DNA of 17,383 bases from Chrysochromulina tobinii (taxonomy: Eukaryota > Haptophyta > Prymnesiales > Chrysochromulinaceae). The translations under genes were made by a program, and so were the position numbers. How positions within the stretch are numbered: the stretch's first letter is position 1; every line of letters begins with the position of its first letter. This document shows, in pieces, positions 1-6,010 of this stretch. The notes beneath the pieces were generated by a model. That model was given only the letters and a program-made list of their open reading frames with translations, was not told where the DNA came from and searched no databases. The DNA is taken from NCBI GenBank assembly GCA_001275005.1, contig JWZX01003031.1, positions 1 to 17,383 on the forward strand, read 5' to 3'.

Positions 1-21
1 GGGGGGGGGGGGGGGGGGGGG
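1..21. repeat. poly-G homopolymer at the window edge
   Basis: The first 21 bases are uninterrupted G, followed by ordinary GC-rich sequence. The run lies inside what should be the first IFT46 intron. It may be a real homopolymer or an assembly artefact at a contig end; the sequence cannot decide. Shorter G or C runs of 7 to 10 bases recur in spacers at 1701-1710, 5700-5707 and about 8107-8113. Confidence 0.9.
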
Positions 22-104
22 CGCCCGTCAGCAGCTGAGGAGCTGTGCTCAGCCGGAGGGAGAGGGCTCGGGCTACGGGGCGCGGGGGAGCAGGCGGGTC
101 GACT

Positions 105-162
105 GTGGGAAGGCCGTGGGAAGGGCCGTGGGAAGGGCTGTGGGAAGGGCTGTGGGAAGGGC
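105..162. repeat. 12-bp tandem repeat in the IFT46 intron
   Basis: Five head-to-tail copies of GTGGGAAGGGCC/T are visible at 105-115, 116-127, 128-139, 140-151 and 152-162. The first copy is 11 bp and the last is cut short. They lie just past the predicted splice donor of IFT46, so they are best read as intronic. Read through, they would add a Leu-Pro-Thr-Ala repeat to the protein that IFT46 does not have. Confidence 0.9.
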
Positions 163-166
163 GCGA

Positions 167-172
167 GCGCAC
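167..172 (-). other. Predicted 5' splice donor of IFT46 exon 1
   Basis: On the minus strand the conserved coding sequence ends ...ACAAA and is followed by GTGCGC. Homology to IFT46 stops here, and the open frame beyond it is only the tandem repeat. The cut would fall within the Lys337 codon after two bases. The acceptor lies outside the window. GTGCG-type donors are, as I recall, common in haptophytes. Confidence 0.6.
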
Positions 173-1182
173 TTTGTGACGGCGCGGAGCTGCAGCGTGA
201 GCACAGTCGGGTCGGATTGCACCGAGGCGGGCTCGTCGAGCGTGACCAACCCGAGGTTGTCCGTCTTCCCGTCAGGGCGCGGGATCTTGATGAAGGGGTC
301 GATGTCGCCCACGGCCGGGATGTAGTCGGGGATGAAGGGGCGCATCCGCGTCTCGAGCTCGATGTTGTGCGCTTTGTAGCGCGTGATGTGCTGGAAGAGC
401 TCCTTGATCTCGGCGCTCACGGGCAGGTTGGCGTACTTAGCCGGGTCGTACAGCCCCTCGGGCACAGGCGCGCCGCCCCGATCCTCGCCGCCGCCGTCCT
501 CATCATCGTCGTCGCCGCCGCGGTCCGCGGGCGCGGGCACGGGCATCGCCCCGAGCGTCGGGGCGTCCGGGCGCCGCTGCCGCTCGGACGGTGGCGCCTC
601 CTGGGACGGTGGCGCCTGGGACGGTGGCGCCTGCTGCGCTCGCGCCGGCGGCGCCTGCTTCGCAGGAGGTGGCGGCGCTCCGCGTGCCCCCATGCCCACG
701 GACGAGTTCATCTGCTGGCGCATCGAGGTGGCCGGGTCGACGCCACGGCCGCCGTCGGGCGACCCACCGTCGTCATCATCGCGGTCATCGACGGAGCCCT
801 CGCTCGAGAGCTCCATCTCCTCGTCGTACGGCTGGTTGGTGATCGTGTCCGACCGCGGTCGGTTTGACATGTTGCCCCGCCCCGCGCCCCCGGCGCCGTG
901 ATTCTGCATACGCTGTGCGCCCACGGGCGAGGGCTGCAAAGATTCGCCGTCCGACTCGCTCAGATCCATAGCCTCGTCGTACGTCTGGTTCTTGAGCACC
1001 TGCGTGGAGCCCTTGCCACCCGGCGATGGCTCTCCGCCGCCCGCGACCGAATCCTCAAACTCGTCAAAGTCATCATCGGCGCCGCCCCCGTGGCCCCGTC
1101 CCATCGGACTGTTCCCGTCATCGTCCGGGTTGGAGAACTCGTCATCGTCCCGATCATCGTCGTCACGCTCTGCACGCGACAT
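173..1182 (-). CDS. IFT46: Intraflagellar transport protein 46, N-terminal exon (3' partial)
   Basis: IFT46 is a core subunit of the IFT-B complex, which carries cargo along cilia and flagella. The family match is residues about 244-336: YDPAKYANLPVSAEIKELF, then RPFIPDYIPAVGDIDPF, IPRPDGKTDNLGL and DEPASVQSDPTVL, the conserved IFT46 core in order. The first 240 residues are acidic and low-complexity, with Asp runs, a Pro/Gln/Ser stretch at about 169-200, and a duplicated motif at 65-80 (NQTYDEAMDLSES) and 116-131 (NQPYDEEMELSSEG). An acidic N-terminus is usual for the family, but this one is unusually long. I chose the ATG at 1182 because it has a good context (GGCA before ATG); the frame is open further upstream to 1248 without an ATG. 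About 336 codons are present. The C-terminal part, roughly the last 190 residues in relatives, must lie on later exons left of the window. Confidence 0.93.
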
Positions 1183-1256
1183 TGCCGCCAGGTGCGGCGC
1201 GCAGTAGCAATGAGACTGTGCCGTTGGAGGACAAGTTGCAAAAGTCAAGACAAGTT

Positions 1257-1278
1257 CACAGCCAATTCACAGCCAATT
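1257..1278 (-). promoter_or_regulatory. Tandem 11-bp repeat carrying two ATTGG (inverted CCAAT) boxes
   Basis: CACAGCCAATT occurs twice head to tail, followed by CACACT. Each copy carries a CCAAT sequence on the plus strand, read as ATTGG toward IFT46. It lies 75-95 bp upstream of the IFT46 start codon. The repeat is certain; a promoter role is inferred from position only. Confidence 0.4.
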
Positions 1279-1323
1279 CACACTACTTTCAAACTCCTAG
1301 AATGTCGGACGGCACTACCTTTA

Positions 1324-1336
1324 CCAAATATATATA
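1324..1336 (-). promoter_or_regulatory. TATA-like tract upstream of IFT46
   Basis: The sequence CAAATATATATAC is the only clear alternating A/T tract near the IFT46 5' end, about 145 bp upstream of its ATG in a GC-rich setting. The position fits a core promoter with a leader of roughly 110 bp. No transcript evidence is available and the CCAAT-like repeat lies downstream of it, so the assignment is weak. Confidence 0.3.
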
Positions 1337-1585
1337 CGGATCGTGATCGGATCGGATCATATGGTCCGACCGATAACGTGATTCCAAGCGCTTTTGCTTA
1401 CATTGAACATTCTCATTCACCCCACAAACGCCACACGTCCGGTCGCAGCGCAACTGTCTCTGCATCATCACAGATTGATGGTATCGCATCATCTCACGAA
1501 TTCGTCAACCCCGCACCAGGCGTCACCTCCCGCGGTGTGGAGACCTCCCGGCTCCCGCGACCCGATGCTGGAGACTGAGCAGCTC

Positions 1586-1611
1586 GCAGCAGCTGCTGAT
1601 ACAGCTGCTGC
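1586..1611. repeat. Perfect inverted repeat, 10-bp arms and 6-nt loop
   Basis: GCAGCAGCTG at 1586-1595 and CAGCTGCTGC at 1602-1611 are exact reverse complements around the loop CTGATA. It lies 180-205 bp past the ThrRS stop codon on the minus strand. A 3'-UTR hairpin is possible, as is a CAG/CTG-rich sequence folding by chance. No function can be assigned. Confidence 0.7.
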
Positions 1612-1790
1612 GCCAACCGCACAACTACAGCGTCGCCCGCGACTGTGGCGCACGGCCGTCCGCATGCATCCATTGAGCATCCTCGATGCATCAATTGTGA
1701 CCCCCCCCCCTTTTGTGGGTCGAGTCGCTCTCGCACCACGCATGCTGATATGCTCTCAGAGGCCGCTCTCATCGGCGGACTGTGTGGCAG

Positions 1791-4154
1791 CTATTGCTCG
1801 GCGTCGCCTTTGTCGGCCGACTTGGGGACGCCGAGCTCGACGTCGAGCGTGCGGTCATCCATCATTTTCTCGAACTCGGCGAGGAGCTCAGCGATGGTCT
1901 TCGAGCCCTGAACCACGTTGTCGCGCGTGCGGATGTTGACGGTGCCCTTCTCCATCTCCTCCTTACCTACGACGAGGATGTAGTTGTACTGGGCGACCTG
2001 CGCCTCGCGCACCATCTTGGGGAGCGTGCGATGCGAGAGGTCGACGTCGACGAAGAAGCCCGCAAGGCGCACCTGTTTCTGCACCTCCTGCGCGTAGGGC
2101 TCGAAGACAGGGCTTACGGGCAGGATCATCGCTTGGCGCGGCGATAGAAAGAATGGCCACTTGCCCGCGTAGTGCTCGATTAGGATCGCAATCATGCGCT
2201 CGACCGAGCCGAGCACGGCGCGGTGCACCATCACGGGCCGCTCCTCGACCGTCGCGTCGCTGCCCTCCTCGGGCTTGGCTTGGTACTTGAGGTCGAAGCG
2301 CGTCGGCTGCACGAAGTCGAGTTGCACTGTCGCGCACTGGTGGGCACGCTTGATCGCGTCGAAGACCTGCACGTCGATCTTGGGGCCATAGAAGGCGCCG
2401 TCGCCCGGGTTGAGCGTCCACGGCTGCCCCGTCTTCGCCGAGTACTCGTTGAGTGCCTCCTCCATCATGGACTCGGCCTTGACCCAAGTGGCAGGGTCGC
2501 CGAGCGCGCTCTCGGGTTTGGTTGAGAGCTTGAGAGCGAACGTCATGCCAAAGGCCTTGTACACAGTCGAAATCATATCAAGGACGTTGGCCACCTCCTG
2601 CTTGATCTGATCGACGGTGCAGAAGATGTGCGCGTCGTCCTGCTGGAAGCGGCGCACACGCGTGAGCCCCGTGAGCGCGCCCGAGAGCTCATTGCGGTGG
2701 AGCACGCCAAAGTCCGCAAGGCGCATCGGCAGCTCGCGGTACGAGCGCTTGCGGTGCTTGAACATGATACAGTGGCCAGGGCAGTTCATCGGCTTGAGCC
2801 CAAATTCCTGCCCCTCGATGTCGAGCAGGAACATGTTCTCCTTGTACTTGGCTGCGTGCCCTGAGGTTTCCCACAGCTTGAGATTGTACATGTTCGGGGT
2901 GACCACCTCTGTGTAGTTGCGCGCGAAGTACTCCTTCCGGATCAGCTCGATGAGCCGGTTGTAGATGCGGCAGCCGTGCGGCAGGAAGAAGCACGAGCCG
3001 GGCGAGAGGTCGTCGAAGAACAGCAGCTCCTGCTCCACGCCGATCTTGCGGTGGTCGCGCTCCGCCGCCGCCTTTTGCAACTCCTCCCACTCCTTGAGCT
3101 GCTTCTTGTCCCCGAACGCGACGCCGTACACACGCTGCAGATCGTCGTTGCCCACCTTGCCGAGCCAGAGCGCCGATGAGGCCTTGATGCACTTGAACGC
3201 CTTGACGCGATCCGTGTTCGGCAGGTGCGGCCCCCTGCACAGGTCGATGAACGGTCCGCACCGGTAGACGGTCGTCGACGAGCCCTCAGGCAACTTGGAC
3301 GCGATCATGGCCTTCTTGAACGGGTTGGAATCGAAGATCTTGAGGCACTCGTCCTTGGTGACGACTACCCGCTCAAAGGGCTGCTTCGCGCTCACGATGG
3401 CCTGTGCCTTCTTCTCGAGCGCAGCGCTCATCTGCTCCGTCACCGCAATGCCTCCCAAGTACGAGTCGTAGAAGAACCCGTTGGCCGTCGGAGGGCCGTG
3501 GGTGAGCTTCGCGCCGTACAGCCCCTCTAGCGCCTCGCCGAGAATGTGCGCCGACGAGTGCCAGAAGGTCTGCTTACCCTCGTCGCTGTCGAACTTGTGC
3601 AGCTTCAGATCGCAGTCGCCCTCGAGAGGCCGCCCGAGGTCCCACAACTCAAACGCCTCGCTGAAGCTAGCGGCGTCCTCACCGTCTGGACCAGCCGCGA
3701 TCTCGATGATGCCCTGGTCGGCGCCCTTGATGCGGCGCGTGTAGCGCACGCTCGCGACGCAGCACGCCTGGGCGAGGCCCTTGGAGATTCCTGTCGCCAC
3801 GTCGAGCGGTGACGTCTCCCAAGCAGTGGCGTCGACCTGTTTGCCATCTGGCAGCGTGACGACGATCGGTTCCTTGGGAAGAGCTTTGCTGGACGCAGCG
3901 TTGCGCGCGATGACAGCATTGAGCACCTGGTCGCGATCTTTGAGCCACTCCGGGTTCTCCACCGGCTGGAAGTCACCGCCTATGCGCTCTGCGCCCTCCT
4001 TCACCTTGCTGCCAGACGAAGCGATCGTGCGCTTGGCGCCCTTGCGCTCGGCGCTGGCGCCGGCTGCCGCGGCCGCGGACGCCTCGGACAGAGGATTCAG
4101 CGCTGCGAGCTTTGCCAGTGCCGCCGGATTGGCAAGGACCGCTGGCGAAAGCAT
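1791..4154 (-). CDS. Threonyl-tRNA synthetase, cytosolic eukaryotic type
   Basis: This class II enzyme charges tRNA-Thr with threonine. The 787-residue protein shows in order: a TGS domain (about 95-190), the editing domain with HSSAH at 199-203 and CRGPH at 306-310, and the catalytic core. The core has motif 2 (HRNELSGALTGLTRVRRF), motif 3 (VHRAVLGSVERM) and the zinc ligands Cys458, His486 and His644. It ends in an anticodon-binding domain (about 675-765). All key catalytic, zinc and editing residues are present, so the enzyme should be active. The ATG at 4154 gives an Ala-rich, weakly charged leader of about 60 residues before the family homology; its start context is weak and the leader could be longer or shorter. 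The frame has no stops. The oddity is about 33 extra residues in the TGS domain (roughly 136-168), or a 93-nt in-frame intron there. A plastid or mitochondrial form is less likely because the sequence resembles cytosolic enzymes. Confidence 0.96.
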   Translation of the reverse strand: MLSPAVLANPAALAKLAALNPLSEASAAAAAGASAERKGAKRTIASSGSKVKEGAERIGGDFQPVENPEWLKDRDQVLNAVIARNAASSKALPKEPIVVTLPDGKQVDATAWETSPLDVATGISKGLAQACCVASVRYTRRIKGADQGIIEIAAGPDGEDAASFSEAFELWDLGRPLEGDCDLKLHKFDSDEGKQTFWHSSAHILGEALEGLYGAKLTHGPPTANGFFYDSYLGGIAVTEQMSAALEKKAQAIVSAKQPFERVVVTKDECLKIFDSNPFKKAMIASKLPEGSSTTVYRCGPFIDLCRGPHLPNTDRVKAFKCIKASSALWLGKVGNDDLQRVYGVAFGDKKQLKEWEELQKAAAERDHRKIGVEQELLFFDDLSPGSCFFLPHGCRIYNRLIELIRKEYFARNYTEVVTPNMYNLKLWETSGHAAKYKENMFLLDIEGQEFGLKPMNCPGHCIMFKHRKRSYRELPMRLADFGVLHRNELSGALTGLTRVRRFQQDDAHIFCTVDQIKQEVANVLDMISTVYKAFGMTFALKLSTKPESALGDPATWVKAESMMEEALNEYSAKTGQPWTLNPGDGAFYGPKIDVQVFDAIKRAHQCATVQLDFVQPTRFDLKYQAKPEEGSDATVEERPVMVHRAVLGSVERMIAILIEHYAGKWPFFLSPRQAMILPVSPVFEPYAQEVQKQVRLAGFFVDVDLSHRTLPKMVREAQVAQYNYILVVGKEEMEKGTVNIRTRDNVVQGSKTIAELLAEFEKMMDDRTLDVELGVPKSADKGDAEQ

Positions 4155-4482
4155 CGGAACACGCGGTGTTCTTGTGCCAGTGGAGTTCTTGTGCCACGCG
4201 GCAGACGTACGCGGAATTTCGTCAACAAATGAGAAGTTACACAGACATTTTGTGCTCGAGTTGCACGCGGCCTGCTTGTCGCAATCAACCTCGAGGAAAC
4301 ACCCTCCATCATGTCATATGGATCGGTATCGCGGAGACGCAGTGGAGGGGGGCGCAAGGATGGCGCCCCAACCTGCCGTCGCCCGATCAGGCACGCGCCG
4401 ACGGCGCAAATTGTCTGCATCGCACCGGTCGTTCCGGCAGTACGCGCGCATCTGCGAGCGGTCGCAGCCCGCCGCTGCGCGA
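4155..4482. other. Spacer: ThrRS leader/promoter and kinase 3' side
   Basis: This 328-bp spacer lies between two minus-strand genes. The only structure I see is a 12-bp direct repeat, GTTCTTGTGCCA, at 4168-4179 and 4185-4196, just upstream of the ThrRS ATG. No TATA-like element or convincing short gene is visible. Confidence 0.75.
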
Positions 4483-5574
4483 TTATTCGGACACCTTTGC
4501 CCGAAGATCTTCGAGGGCGCGCTCAAGGCGCTTCTTCGCGATGATGCCGAGCGCGGCCTTGCGCAGCCTCTGGTTGGCCATATACTTCTTGAGCGCCTTC
4601 TGCGAGCCAGCCAGCGACGTAGCCGGGGCCTCGGACGCGACCCATGGCTCTTCGAGCATCTGACGAGCCGTCATCCGCTGGTCGGCCTTAATCGTCAGGC
4701 AAGCCTTGACGAGGCTCTTGGCCTGTGGGGAAATGGTGTCCCACCAAGGCGAGGGGAAGTCGTAGCGCGCCTTGAGGATCGAGTCGAAGAGCGCGGGCAG
4801 CTCCTCCTCGTAAAAGGGCGGAAACCCGCACAGCAAGATGTACAGAATCACCCCGACCGACCACATGTCGACTGCCGTGTTGTCATACCCTTTGTTCGCA
4901 AGGATCTCAGGCGCAACGTAGCCGGGCGTGCCGCATGCGGTCTTCATCATCTCCCCCTTTTTAGCCACCTTGCGCGCCAGCCCAAAGTCGGCCACCTTGA
5001 GGGTCTCATCGGGTGACGGAGCGGCGTATAGCAGGTTCTCGGGCTTCAGGTCGCGGTGCACGATCTTCTTGTCGTGCAGGTAGGCGAGAGCGGCGCAGAG
5101 CTGGGCGATGACGCCGGCAGCGTCCTTCTCGGAGTAGTTACCCTTGTCGACAATACGATCAAAGAGCTCACCGCCCGACACGAGCTCCATCACCAGGGTC
5201 ACGGTCTTCGCCTCGTGGAAGACCTCGTAGAGCTGGATGATGTTGGGATGCGTCACGCTGTGCATGATCTCAATCTCCCGCTCGATGTCGTTCATTTCCT
5301 CCACCTTGGCCTTGTCAATGACCTTGAGCGCATACATTCCACCCTCCTTCATATCTCTGCTCTTGACCACAGCGGCGTAGTCGAAGGCGGTGTTCCCCTT
5401 GTCATCCGTTTTTGCAACCCTCGCGTAATCTTCAGCCGTGGCAAACTTGCGCGGTTGGCCCAGGGTGCCCTTGAAAACTTCGGCAAAATTTCCCGTGCCC
5501 AGCAGGTCCTTCTTTTTGTCAAAGGAGTAGATTCTCGCAACCGAATCGTTAGATGCGGGCTTCTTCTTGCCCAT
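4483..5574 (-). CDS. Calcium/calmodulin-dependent protein kinase, CaMKI-like
   Basis: This is a Ser/Thr kinase of 363 residues. It shows the glycine loop LGTGNFAEVFKG (25-36), the ATP lysine K84 in YALK, the helix-C glutamate near E100, and the catalytic loop HRDLKPENLL (D175, N180). The metal-binding DFG is at 196-198. The activation loop TACGTPGYVAPE carries T212, which matches the CaMKK-phosphorylated threonine of CaMKI. Residues 330-352 are basic and hydrophobic (KKYMANQRLRKAALGIIAKK), placed where CaMKI has its autoinhibitory calmodulin-binding helix. No EF-hands follow, so it is not a plant-type CDPK. The spacing from glycine loop to K84 is about 36 residues longer than in animal CaMKI, giving an insert at about 38-78. 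The ATG at 5574 has a good context with G at -3 and +4. Regulation by Ca2+/calmodulin is inferred from the family. Confidence 0.94.
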   Translation of the reverse strand: MGKKKPASNDSVARIYSFDKKKDLLGTGNFAEVFKGTLGQPRKFATAEDYARVAKTDDKGNTAFDYAAVVKSRDMKEGGMYALKVIDKAKVEEMNDIEREIEIMHSVTHPNIIQLYEVFHEAKTVTLVMELVSGGELFDRIVDKGNYSEKDAAGVIAQLCAALAYLHDKKIVHRDLKPENLLYAAPSPDETLKVADFGLARKVAKKGEMMKTACGTPGYVAPEILANKGYDNTAVDMWSVGVILYILLCGFPPFYEEELPALFDSILKARYDFPSPWWDTISPQAKSLVKACLTIKADQRMTARQMLEEPWVASEAPATSLAGSQKALKKYMANQRLRKAALGIIAKKRLERALEDLRAKVSE

Positions 5575-6010
5575 GCCAAACCTGCCAAGTCGACATGATG
5601 CCGTCGCCGTCAGTTCTCACGCGTGAGGCGGTCGGGGCCTGGTGAGCAACGGCAGAGCAACGGAGCGAAATGCAGGGAGGTGTCCAGGTGCATGTTGCTG
5701 GGGGGGGATTGGAATGGCGTGGCTTACATGGCGGCTCCTCGGGTTCCTACTACGCCGTCGGCTCCCAGGTTTTTTTCGCTCTGGCTGTGACCGTCGAGAA
5801 CTGCCGCGAAGTTGAAAGTTCCAACAATTCTCCCCAAATCTTAGATGAAGGGTCGGATTGCGCACATCACCTGAAGTGTTTCCATCGGTGTTTGTCGGAT
5901 ACATGTACATCTACTGTTCCCGTGAACACGGTTCTAGGCGCCCTCTCTCTTCTTCTACTGGCTCTTTCGTGCGTCTACTGGCTCTTTCGTGCGCCTCTGG
6001 ACGAGGCGCG
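5575..6010. promoter_or_regulatory. Divergent promoter region, kinase and coiled-coil gene
   Basis: These 436 bp separate the start codons of two genes transcribed away from each other, so both promoters or 5' leaders must be here. Visible content is an 8-base G run at 5700-5707 and a 20-bp tandem duplication at 5954-5993. I see no clear TATA box. Assignment as a promoter region rests on gene orientation. Confidence 0.65.
5954..5993 (+). repeat. Exact 20-bp tandem duplication in the 5' leader
   Basis: TCTACTGGCTCTTTCGTGCG is present twice with no gap (5954-5973 and 5974-5993), ending 17 bp before the ATG at 6011. The identity suggests a recent duplication or polymerase slippage. Confidence 0.92.

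Larger units (their letters stand above)
1183..1790. other. Spacer: IFT46 promoter side and ThrRS 3' side
   Basis: This 608-bp stretch has no convincing gene. Both neighbours are on the minus strand, so it holds the ThrRS 3' untranslated region on its right and the IFT46 promoter on its left. It is less GC-rich than the genes between about 1200 and 1500. It contains an 11-bp tandem repeat, a TATA-like tract, an imperfect palindrome around 1352-1369, a strong inverted repeat at 1586-1611 and a 10-base C run at 1701-1710. Confidence 0.8.

Noticed and set aside
217-867. Long open frames on the plus strand opposite IFT46
   Set aside because: They are Arg/Ala/Ser-rich antisense readings of a recognised gene and show no domain.
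1394-1939. 181-codon frame on the plus strand over the spacer and ThrRS end
   Set aside because: It overlaps the conserved end of ThrRS antisense and has no family-like features.
3658-3749. Using the better TTCAG acceptor to splice out the ThrRS insert
   Set aside because: Joining GTGCGC at 3749 to that acceptor removes 89 nt and leads to an immediate stop. Moving the donor upstream loses conserved TGS residues.
3781-5016. A 411-codon open frame on the plus strand
   Set aside because: It runs antisense across the 5' part of ThrRS and much of the kinase. Both are recognised families with complete motifs, so the frame is a by-product of their GC-rich codons.
4483-5574. Plant-type calcium-dependent protein kinase (CDPK)
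   Set aside because: No EF-hand follows the kinase domain. The short basic tail fits CaMKI instead.
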